Below, one piece after another: positions 54,133 to 64,000 of a stretch of DNA of 64,000 nt; position 1 is the stretch's first letter; each line of letters opens with the position of its first letter. Below the pieces are notes generated by a model that worked only from the letters and a program-made list of their open reading frames with translations, was not told where the DNA came from and searched no databases. Source of the stretch: Diphasiastrum complanatum (Eukaryota; Streptophyta; Lycopodiopsida; Lycopodiales; Lycopodiaceae); assembly GCA_029204225.1 (NCBI GenBank), contig CM055096.1, forward strand, positions 5,223,504 to 5,287,503, read 5' to 3'. Position numbers and translations under genes: made by a program.

Positions 54133-54524
54133 CTAAGTCATTCCACTTTTAGATCCAAAACTAAGCTTGACACCCTTAGTTGGCTTAGATCCCATATTTA
54201 CTATGTAGTTTAACCTCCTCCCCTTTGGATCGAAGCCCATTATTACACACGATACTCACCCGATTGGAGATCGAAACCCGTTCCTGGCCCTCTTGATCAC
54301 ACCAATTAGGGAGTCACGGAAAGGGTCCAGAACATGGACCTCCTTTTTCTTCATGAAAAAGGAAAAAATGATTTTGTGCATGCATGCATGTCACACTTTT
54401 TAGGATAATTTAAATTCCAAGTTCTTCCTATTCTTCCTTTTTAAAAAGCTATCGCAACAGTGCAATCCTTGGCTGATATCCTCTTGGCGTCCACCATTAT
54501 AGGTTGCAGCCCCTTGATGCCTTA
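54133..54524 (+). repeat. Flank of Gypsy LTR with R1 copy, unit 2
   Basis: Counterpart of 16475-16857. Confidence 0.6.
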
Positions 54525-55312
54525 TGTTGGAGGGTTTGCAGATTCCAAGACAACTCTAACCCTAGTTAATAAGAGGCAGGGATTTGACACCCTACGTGTG
54601 TAAGTCCAACCAAATGATCACATAGTTATGTGATTAATTAGAAAGTTAATAAAAGGACTTTAGGCCTTTTTGCGAGACTTTTAATGTCGCAGGCCTAAAT
54701 GTCAAGTTAGTGAATAAAAGAGGTAGGAATTTCAATTTCAATTTCAAGTTGGTTCCCTCCAATTATTAAATGGGTTCCCACTGTTTTTTAAATTTGAGTA
54801 GTTAGGGAGGTAGGAATTAGCCAATAGGAATTGGGACGCCCATCTCCTCAATTTCCTGTATAAGTAGCAATTTCGAATGATTGTACATGTTCTATCTTCA
54901 TTTCAATACAAGCAAATTGGCTCTCTTATGGAATGGATTTGTGAATGTCCTTGCTCTTTATCATTTTTTTTCCATCTCTCATATTTTCTTTGTATTTGCT
55001 AGTTGTTGGATCTGAAGCTTATTGAAATTGCTACTTCTTATGCTTTTGTGAGAGAGAAAAAGAGTCAGCTATTATCATTGGGGATTTATTGTTAATGGTT
55101 GTAGTGTTGATTGATAGTGTTAATGGATGTAGGGTTAATGCTTAGTGTTAATGGATCTTAGAGCTAATTGTGGATCATGCATATATGTTGGATTTGTTTT
55201 ATGCCATCACTCTCATGGGATCGAACCTCCGCATGATGACTAACTTCAGATCCTTGATGCTTGTGTGCTTAGATCTTGGGTTGAAGATAGGAAAGGAAAT
55301 AAAGCCACTACA
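54525..55312 (+). mobile_element. Ty3/gypsy 5' LTR (788 bp), unit 2
   Basis: TGTTGG...CCACTACA; same length as 16858-17645 with a low number of substitutions. Confidence 0.85.
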
Positions 55313-55316
55313 ATTT

Positions 55317-55334
55317 TAGCGCCGTTGCCGGGGA
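55317..55334 (+). promoter_or_regulatory. Gypsy primer binding site, unit 2
   Basis: TAGCGCCGTTGCCGGGGA, identical to 17650-17667. Confidence 0.88.
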
Positions 55335-56002
55335 GCTATGCCAATTTCTCATATTGTAGTATGTTTGGACGGATGTTAGCTTGCATTAGGCATTTTGTTT
55401 TGGCATGAATACAGTTAAAATTGAATTTTGGGGTTAGATTTAGAGTGATGTTGCTTCATTTGAGTGGATCTTCTTGTTTTACATCTAATCTGATTGTTAG
55501 ATTAGATCTATCAGGATCTTATAAAAAGTCAATCTTGCCAAGCTGCAAAAACCTCGATTTTTGCCATAAAGAACCTTCGCCAATTCTACCACATTTATCT
55601 GTGTTAGATTTATCCACTGTAAGGTCGATGAAAGTTAATTTTACTAGATTTGTGAGAAAAATAGCCAGATCAATGAATTGTTACCAAAAATAATAGTGAA
55701 GGACCTTCACTGAATCAACCCTTGCCCAGTCAACCTTTGCCTATAGTATTTCTAGATTTTGCTCTACCAAATCTATCCTCTATCAAATTTTTGAGCCATT
55801 CTATTATGATTTGATAGTGATCCTGAAAAAAACATTTCATTCTAGTGATAACCGCTTGATCAAGATCTATTTTTTTCATAAATCATAAATCTGATTATTT
55901 TCAAGTGATAGAGATTTTACAAATCTCATTAGATCTGAGATAGAAATTTTGTTTGAAAAATCTAGATCCAATCTCATTATCTGATTTACGTAATTTGGAA
56001 TT
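55335..56002 (+). other. Gypsy 5' leader, unit 2
   Basis: Counterpart of 17668-18324, with 12 extra bases near 55433 (GGTTAGATTTAG). No coding frame. Confidence 0.65.
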
Positions 56003-57532
56003 ATGGTTGAAGGAGGACCAATGAATCCACCACCAATTGTTGTTAGAAGGTCTCCTCGTTTAGGTATACGAAACTACAATGGGTTATCTGATCTCATTAG
56101 ATTTTTCCAAATCTTTTCTGAATTATGTAGGATTTATGGCGAAGTCTTTCCAGAAGATAAACTTTAGTTATTTCCTATGGCCTTAACTAGAGTTACTCAT
56201 TATTAGTTTTATAACCAAGAAAAAACAGAACGCATGGATTGGGAAGTTGTTAAAGCCGCTCTCATTACGAATTTTATGGAAGATTTCTTTTTCTTTTTAA
56301 GTAAATTAAAATGGGAAAGAGAGAGGCCATATGAGATTATATTGAACGGATGAAACACCTCAGATCCGAGTGTAATTCCGATCTAATCAAGGACGATGCT
56401 TTGATTATGTGGTTTCTAGCAGGTCTATCTAAACGGATTAGATGTGAGCTTAAATGTCATAATGAATACACTATGATACAAAGGCTATGGACAATGCCAT
56501 TTGTGAGGATGATGAAGATTCTGACGACCAAAGCAAATGTTGTAATGCTGTCTTATACAGCAGGGCAAACCACGACAACATCTACCACCATTGCATCAAC
56601 AAATATCAATGCTACTGCAGATAAGATGATCGACGAGTTTGAGAAACTTGGTCAAAAGAGCAGATACAGCTGGAAAAGATGTAGTCTCAACTCGATGAAT
56701 AGATTAAAGCTTTGGAAGAATTCCATGGTAAAGCGAACAAAGGACTTGAAAAGTTTGCAAAGACTTTCCTAGCCGAAAAAATGTCTGATGTTCAATTTGA
56801 GCAGACAATCATACTATGAATGAATGCCCAATGTTGAAACAATGAATGACGAATACTATTTGTCATCTGCGTAGCTATACGGGACATGGAACAACCTTTT
56901 GCTCATTTAGTCGTCAAAATATCCAGCAAAGGTATGCCAAGCTTCAGTTTCAAGAACCTACTTATTCAAAAGGTGATGATGGAAAACCTTTCAATTTTGC
57001 CCTTGGATTTTCAGAACGACTAGCTCTACCAATTTCAATCGAACGTAGTGCTCCTCCTGCTAATCTAATGGAACCAGAACCTTATCATGGTAATGAGCAA
57101 TGGAGCTATAGCAATGATCACGAGAGTGGTCCTTTAGAGCAGCATGCTATCTATGCTGCCACACAAAAACAAGTAGCTAGACAATGGACCAAAGCGCCAC
57201 TTGGATGTTTTGCATACAGAAAAGAATGTCCTGCAAGGCCCAACTCCAAAGGGTTATCGAATGTGATTACAATCAAGAAAAGACCAGTAGTTCAACTTGA
57301 ACCAACTATACCTTTGATGGTTGTTACCAGAGCTCAGAAACAGAAAGAAATTCTAGTTAATCCAATACCTGTTGAATCAGCACCAACTATAGATATACCT
57401 ACCGCATCAGGGGTATATCTGAATCTCAAAGCAGAAAAGAAAAGATATCAACATATGAGGCAGTGGATTAAACAATTACAAAAAGAAGAAGCCCAAGAAG
57501 CCGCTAAAGCAACATCCAAGAACAAATGTTAA
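56003..57532 (+). pseudogene. Ty3/gypsy gag, unit 2
   Basis: Counterpart of 18325-19854, same start and same early TAG. The fused knuckle remnant reads CFAYRKEC, one Cys further lost. C-terminal 228-codon frame at 56846-57532. Confidence 0.82.
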
Positions 57533-58322
57533 TACAAAGTTGCACCATGAAATGATCGTAAATATTCTATCTAGCAAGATGGATATTACACTAGGAGAAT
57601 TTCTTAAGCTGGCGCCTAAAGCAAAAGAAATATTAGTAGAAAGACTGACTCAAATGGAACCACAAGTCCGTTAGAAGCCACTTTTTTGTGCCAGGTTTGA
57701 AGAAACAAATAGAGTACTCAAGGTGGGGACAACTTGGAAAAGTGAGCAGAAAAACATCACCTTGTCGATACAACATAGACAATTTGATAAAGAAATAATC
57801 ATGATTGATGGAGGTTCAGAAGCTAACCTGATTTCAACCAAGCTATGCGCAAATGGGGACTTACCAAGCTGAAGCCTGCCACCTTTGCCATCAAGCTAGC
57901 TGATCAAAATGACTCTCTGTCCTAGAGAAATAGTTGAAGGCATACCTGTCAAAATAGCTGGAGTGCAGTTTGTCATTACTTTTGTAGTAATGGACTTACC
58001 TGACACGCCAAATATATATCAAATTTTATTAGGATGTCCATGGTTATGAGTTGCACAAGTAATTCATAATTGGGACACCGGCAAAATTACTTTTGAGAAT
58101 CGTGAGCGTGCGGTCAAAGTAGATCCAATCACTTGGACTATCAAGCCAGTAGACTAAAGAGGGGATGATGATTCATCAATAATAGATCATACTTGTGATC
58201 GACAAATGAAGACTCTAGGAGTCCAATATGACTCTCAAATTGACACTGTCAATTGTAATCAAGCTCTTGCAACGGATTGTATAGCAGGCTATATGTGTCA
58301 ACAAGATAATCAATCCGAACAT
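57533..58322 (+). pseudogene. Ty3/gypsy protease region, unit 2
   Basis: Counterpart of 19855-20644; MIDGGSEANLIS at the protease site; same stops. Confidence 0.75.
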
Positions 58323-59420
58323 ATTGAATGGCCTAGGTGATGAGTTCACCAACTTGGTCCAATCATTTGCTATTCAAGACAGTCTTCCATCCACTGAAAA
58401 GTTGCACAATGTTCTTGTGGCCAAGGAGCCTACTCTCCTACACCTCAAGACAAGAATGGGTGGCATGTCACTTAATGGAGGAGAGGAGAAAGCAAATTTT
58501 ACATCCAAAGGCAAGAAGAAACAACATCCATTCAAGAAGAATCAAGACAAGGAGGCTGAGATGAAGAATGGAGGATCAACTTCCAAAGGCAAAGTGAAGA
58601 ACAAGGCAAAGCTCAAGTGTTTCTTTTGTGGGAAGAAAGGACACTTTGCCTCAGAATGTTACTTGAAGAAGAATCAACAAGCAAATGGAGATCAAGAAAA
58701 CATTGCTCAAGAGGAAGAAGATGAGGATGGATTCAACACATCCTTAATGGTTGCATCCACACCAACTTCAAGTCAAGACACATGGTGGATAGATAGTGGG
58801 GCTAGTTCCCACATGTCTTTTAACAAGCATTATTTTTCTACTCTTCTCTCTTGTAATGACTCTAAGAAGTCAATATACACTGCTAGTGATCAAGAATGCA
58901 AGATCGATGGTATAGGATCTATTCCTCTTTGCTTAGGCACATCTAAAAGGATAGATCTAGATAATGTTTTGTATGTTCCTACCATTTCAAGAAACTTGCT
59001 TAGTGTAGGACAATTAATGGACAATGGACTAGTTGTACATTTCAAGAATGGAGTCTGTTCCATCTTGAGAAATGATAAGTGCATAGCTAGTGGCATTAAG
59101 CAAGGTAGACTTTTCAAGTCGGATGCTAATGTTGCAAATGAAAGTGTGAACTTGGCTAGGGAGGAGCTATCTCAAGTGGAGCTTTGGCATAAGAGATTAG
59201 GCCATCCTAATCTTCAATCCATGGAGTCAATGGCAAGCAAGGAACTAGCTCTCGGCCTACCAAAAGCTTTCAAAAAGTGTGGAAAGATGTGTGAGGCATG
59301 TGGCCTTGCAAAGTCACACAAATCTTCTTACAAGATATCTTCATCAAGATCTCCCTCTCCTTGGATCTCATACATTCTGATGTACATAGTCTTTCACATG
59401 CAAGTAATGGAGGTGCCTTG
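58323..59420 (+). pseudogene. Copia gag end, protease and pre-integrase (family C), unit 2
   Basis: A single open frame of 365 codons, without the TAA seen in unit 1. Zinc knuckle CFFCGKKGHFASEC, protease WWIDSGASSHMSFNKHYF (D-S-G), pre-integrase VELWHKRLGHPNLQS and MCEACGLAKSHKSS. Still lacks the gag N-terminus and shares the frameshift at SSRSPSP, so it is not functional. Confidence 0.88.
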
Positions 59421-60286
59421 ATGTATGTAATATTTATAGATGATTGTACTAGATTCACATGGATTGAGTTACTATCAAAGAAAAGTCTTGTATATGAAGC
59501 TTTCATTTCATTGAGTTCAAGTCTGTAGTTGAGAAGCAACTTAGTAGTTCCATCAAGGCACTAAGATGTGATAATGGAGGAGAGTACACCTCCAATAAGA
59601 TGAAAGACTTTTGTGAGATCAATGGCATTAGATTGCAATACACTTGTTCCTACACCCCCCAACAAAATGGGGTAACCGAGAGGAAAAATAGGAGTCTATG
59701 TGAATGTGCAAAGTGTTTAATACTTGACGCATCACTTCCCATCTCATTTTTGGGAGAAGCTATAACTTGTGCTAATTACTTGTGTAATAGACTTCCTAAT
59801 AGTGCTATTGATGGCATCTCACCATATCAAGCTTTGTTTGGTAAGAAACCCAATGTAAAAGATTTTAAAATCTTTATATGTATTTGTTATGTCCACATCC
59901 CTTTGGAGACAAGAAGGAAGGAAGATGCTAGCTCCTTCAAAGGGATTTTTGTTGGCTATGGAGAAAATAGCAAGGGCTATATGATATATGATCCTATATC
60001 CAAGAAAGTAAAGGTAAGCAAGGATGTACTTTTTGATGAGTCACAATTTGCTAAAAGCTTGTCTAATGGATCTAACCCATTGTACATTGAAGATCTTGAC
60101 AAACCTGAGGAGGACCTTGACAAATTCGAGGAGGACCTTGACAAACCCGAGGATGGATACAAAGATCCTAGTCAAAGGGGGCCAAGAAGGTCAACAAGAA
60201 GCAAGGCCGAGCCCTCAAGGATCACCTATGTGGACAAGGGAAAGCAAAAGGAAGGTCTACATCTTCTACCTCTTACTCCTTCTTAG
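59421..60286 (+). pseudogene. Copia integrase (family C), unit 2
   Basis: Counterpart of 21743-22608: D-D-E residues present across two frames; EDLDK repeat present (one reads EDLDKFE). Confidence 0.88.
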
Positions 60287-61730
60287 TTACATTGCTTGAA
60301 GAAGCATCATCTTTCAAAGAAGCATATAGATCTAAAGCTTGGAGAGATGCAATGCAAGTAGAGTATGATGCATTAGAAGAAAATCATACTTGGAATCTTG
60401 TAAATATTATAAGAGGGAAGAAGCCACTTGCATGTAAGTGGATTTATAGAATAACGTACAATCAAGATGGATCTATTAGTAAGTACAAGTCTAGTCTTGT
60501 TGCTAAAGGATTTTTTCGAGTAAAAGGATTGGATTATGAAGAAACATTTGCACCTATAGCTAAGCGTGTAACTATTAGATTAATCATGTGCATTGCTACT
60601 TTTTCAAGTGGGATCTCTACCAAATGGATGTGACAATTGCTTTCTTGAATGGCTTCTTATAAGAGGAAATCTACATGATGCAACCCGAGGGCTTCATCAA
60701 GGTTAGTGAGCAAAAAGTGTGCTGCTTAAGGAAGAGCTTATATGGCTTGAAGTAAGCACCTAGAGTTTGGTATTCTAGGTTGCATGATTTTCTCTATTCC
60801 CTTGGCTGTGTACATGTAATGAAGGAAAGATCATCATTTGTGTGATTTATGTTGATGACATCATTATGACAAGAAATGATGATGAAGGCATAGGCAAAGT
60901 AAAAGTTGATTTATCTAGTGAGTTCAAGATGGTAGATCTAGGCTTCCTAAAGTTTATACTTGGGATAGAAGTGTCTAGAAGTAGAAATTGTACTTCATAA
61001 GTCAACCTAAGTATGCTACTTCCATTCTTGAAAAGTTTGGTATGAAGGATTGTAAGAGGATTGACACCCCTATGGAGCATGTTGTGAAAGCATCTAATGA
61101 AGGTGATGAAGCATCCTTTGAGGACATCATCCTCTTTAGAAAGCTTATAGGCTCCCTAATCTATTTAACCATCACTAGACTTGACTTACGTTTTTGTGTA
61201 AGCAAGTTGAGTCAAAGTATGCAAGCTCCTTTAGTGCATCATTGGAAAAGTGCCAAGAGAGTGCTTAGATATGTTTCTAGTACTAGATGTTTTGGCATAC
61301 TTTATGAAGGATCTAACTTGCACTTGAGAGCCTACATTGTGGAGGAGTAATACCTTGGCTTTTCAAAAAGCAAGGTACTATCTCACTATCTTCTTGTGAA
61401 GCCGAGTTTAAGACATTGACTTCAACAACTAAAGAGCTCCTATGGCTAAGAAGACTCTTGATGGAGCTACATGTGCTAAAGGCCGAGGAGATCCCTTACA
61501 TATATTGTGACAATCAAGCTTCTCAACAAATTGCTTCCAATCCTATCTTCCATGCTAGAACAAAGCATATTGAGATAGCTCACCACTTTGTGAGGGAGAA
61601 GGTACAATCCAAGGAGGTGCAACTACATCATGTACCATCATCTGAATGCATAGCTGATATCTTAACCAAGCCATTGTCCAAAGATCCATTTGACAAGTTA
61701 AGATATGCTCTTGGAATTGATGTACATTAG
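60287..61730 (+). pseudogene. Copia reverse transcriptase and RNase H (family C), unit 2
   Basis: Counterpart of 22609-24052 with the same stops and frameshifts. The RNase H frame 61416-61730 encodes exactly the same 104 residues as 23738-24052. Confidence 0.9.
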
Positions 61731-61754
61731 ATTTGCCAAGTTAGAAGTGAGGAG

Positions 61755-62518
61755 TGTTGAAAATCACTTATCATTTTTTATTGTAAATAAAGGTCAATCA
61801 TGAGTACAATGTTCATGATCTGATTTCACACGTGTGGAGCCTATTCCCACGTGTGAAATAAAGTACTTTCCATATTTGTGAATATCTACTTTGATTTTGT
61901 ATCAATCAAGTCAAGTGTGAACATGATATCACTAGTTTTTAGTCAAGTTGACTAGTCACCTAGAAGTTAGCTTATCCTTGCATGTGCATGAGTAAATGCT
62001 CCCACATGGCAAGTGGATGTTCACACATGTGTATAGAGTTCTAGAAGTTAAGAGTTGACCATTTTTCTTAGATCCTATTTTGTAGGGAATATTCCTATAT
62101 TATAGGAGACTAGCTCTTTGGATTATAGCCATATTCTAGAAGGTCAACTTTGGATAAGAATCAAGGATGGATCAAATGGATAGATATGAGTGATGTGGCA
62201 CTCTTCACACGTGTGAAGACCTATTGGACTGTACCAAACTTGTGGATGTACTTCATCCATAAAAGGATCATCATTTTGCTAATGAGATTGATGAGACTTT
62301 TGCATTCTACACTTTTGTGAGATTTCTAGTCAATAGAATTGTGATTTTATTGAATGATTGCTATCAAGAACCTATGTACATGTGGACAATACTCCACACG
62401 TTTGAGGCTGCTCTCACTTGTTTATGAAGATTTGATCCATTGCTTTTGCTTAAATCTAAGTTTAGTGAATCTAGATCAAGATCTAAAGTGTAGAACTTGA
62501 TAGATCCATTGATTAAAC
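61755..62518 (+). mobile_element. Copia 3' LTR family C, unit 2
   Basis: Counterpart of 24077-24840 with PPT at 61743-61754, inverted pair at 61824-61834/61848-61858 and CTTCACACGTGTGAAG at 62203-62218. Confidence 0.75.
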
Positions 62519-62828
62519 AACCAATGGCGACACTGTACTATTATGTACACTCCCTGAATTGCTCTGATACCAACTTGGAATCTGCTTCAAACAGGAACAC
62601 ATATCATGCTACACAGTAACACAAACAAAAAAACACTCTCTACAACAAGCTCACATAGCAATTGTATTTCTCAAAATGAAATTACACTGTACATATAGTT
62701 CTTCACTAAGACAACCCATGCATGATCCAGGTTGCCGTTGACGGGACGCGTGTCCCATCAACTCGCCTCGTGGTGAGGCCAACTGATCCTTATCCACTTC
62801 TAGGACCCATTGTACAGTAATACAGTAG
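62519..62828 (-). mobile_element. Reversed Copia LTR fragment with PBS (family E), unit 2
   Basis: Counterpart of 24841-25150; PBS complement at 62561-62573 (GCTCTGATACCAA). Confidence 0.6.
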
Positions 62829-62939
62829 TTCTACTTTAATTCTAACTAGATCATCATCTAATCTTTTTGGATTTTTAGATTCGAACTATGTTCGAGATGT
62901 AATGGATAGGAAATCCATTAATGTTAATTGTATTTTCAT

Positions 62940-63353
62940 AGGTAATGGAGCTATATCATGAAACAAGCCACTATCTCATTATCATCTAGTGAGGCCGAGT
63001 ACAAAGCACTTACACATTGCACAAAGAAGATGGTATGGATCAAGAGGATGATCAAGGATCTTCACTTACTGGATTTTTTAGAGAGCCCAATCATCTTTTG
63101 TGACAATCAATCAGCCCAAAGATTGGCAACCAGTCCTATCTTTTATGCTAGGAGCAAGCATATTGAGGTGCAATATCATTTTGTGAGAGAGCAAGTCATT
63201 GCAAAGGAGGTAGAGCTTCAACATGTGTCCTCAAGGGAATGTGCGACGAATATTTTCACCAAAGCATTGGGAAAAGACTTGTTCATGAAGCATAGGACTT
63301 CACTTGGAGTGTTATTAAAGTATATGCTAAAACTAGTTGAAGAGAGAGTGTGA
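62940..63353 (+). pseudogene. Copia RNase H domain (family A element), unit 2
   Basis: Counterpart of 25262-25675 with one residue changed (KEVELQHV for KEVKLQHV). Confidence 0.9.
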
Positions 63354-63994
63354 AAGATTCAACTAGTATGATCATATTTGCTATATTTCCATATTTGACA
63401 AATTGAGATCAACTTTGTTTTAGGCTTAGAGTTTGACTTTTCAAAGTTCATTAGTCTAAATTTCATTTGAATAAACACTTTTTGAAAGTGTGGAAAAGTT
63501 AGAAGTCGAGTTTGAGTAGATTCAAATTTGAATGTTGGGTACTTTGAATCTAGACCCAAAAATAGTAGGGTTAGCATTTTGGTGAGAAAACCAAGTGGCC
63601 AAATAGGGTTTGGACCTGTTATAAAAGGATGTAACTCATGGAGAGACATATCTTCTCTCTTCTCTGTCTCATTTCATGCTTATACATGGTTCTCTTGGGT
63701 TCTACTATCCATTGGTGCACTATACTTGTGATTGCATGCAATTCTATGTGTAGAATGATCTATATTTGCTATTTCTGGATCCACACATGTGAAATACATT
63801 AGCTTGCTGGTTTTGTACGGAGAGAAACAGTACTTTTTCATTTGATTCATGATTGATCAAGTTCTATTAGAGTCTGCATCTCATTTTGTGTGTAGATGCT
63901 GATTTTTCTACATTGGTGACATTGGTAGAGCAGCTTCTTTTGTAATTAAAGATCTTTTGTGGATTGGATCCTCAATGACCTAAAATCCTTCACA
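63349..63994 (+). mobile_element. Copia 3' LTR family A, complete, 646 bp, unit 2
   Basis: TGTGAA...TTCACA; PPT GAAGAGAGAG at 63339-63348; one difference from 25671-26316 found by eye. Confidence 0.93.
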
Positions 63995-64000
63995 AACAAG

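Larger units (their letters stand above)
41819..64000 (+). repeat. Segmental duplication, unit 2 (continues past the window)
   Basis: Second copy of 7087-26322. The left breakpoint is within LTR family A (GAACAACAAC). The last six bases still match unit 1, so the right end is not in view. Confidence 0.93.

Noticed and set aside
1-64000. Search for CRISPR arrays, rRNA, complete tRNA genes, bacterial operons and telomere repeats
   Set aside because: None seen; content is typical of plant nuclear repeat DNA.

Overview
The window looks like nuclear DNA of a seed plant with a large, repeat-rich genome; a gymnosperm or other large-genome lineage is possible, but the sequence does not fix the species. 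The evidence is AT-rich DNA made of nested Ty1/copia and Ty3/gypsy LTR retrotransposon fragments with plant-type primer binding sites (iMet-type TGGTATCAGAGC variants and the Asp-type TAGCGCCGTTGCCGGGGA), CACTA DNA transposon pieces, long GA and GT microsatellites, and a plant-like MED26/TFIIS N-terminal domain gene with a short GT-AG intron. There are no bacterial operons, CRISPR arrays or rRNA genes.

Layout. 1-668 is a Copia gag scrap. 669-4248 (minus) is a nearly complete Copia gag-pol with a few clear lesions. 4186-6144 (plus) is a 652-codon open frame of unknown function that ends shortly before a Copia polypurine tract and LTR (family A, 6627-7166). From 7087 onward the window is dominated by one large segmental duplication: unit 1 (7087-26322) and unit 2 (41819-64000, running off the end). 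Each unit holds, in order, a minus-strand Gypsy gag/protease with leader and partial LTR, a minus-strand Copia integrase/protease piece with an LTR-like block, the MED26/TFIIS-N-like gene, a plus-strand Gypsy with LTR, PBS, gag and protease, a plus-strand degenerate Copia gag-pol with 3' LTR (family C), a small reversed LTR with PBS, and a Copia RNase H with PPT and 646-bp LTR (family A). Unit 3 (38079-41684) is a third partial copy carrying only the MED26-like gene and flanks.

Between the units, 26317-38078 is a mosaic: GA microsatellites, a GCCACATGGC minisatellite, a CACTA transposase scrap fused to a Copia integrase scrap, Gypsy RT/RNase H pieces, a long inverted repeat (30271-32890), a perfect 24-bp hairpin, a reversed Copia element with 5' LTR and PBS (33085-36384), a reversed Gypsy LTR and a Copia LTR (family D). 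Unit 2 also carries 4.2 kb that unit 1 lacks (49914-54132), which includes a probable CACTA terminus.

Almost all coding sequence is decayed mobile-element protein. The two intact candidates for something else are the MED26/TFIIS-N-like gene (three copies) and the unexplained 652-codon frame at 4186-6144. Identities and family assignments come from reading motifs and comparing segments by eye; no database search was run.
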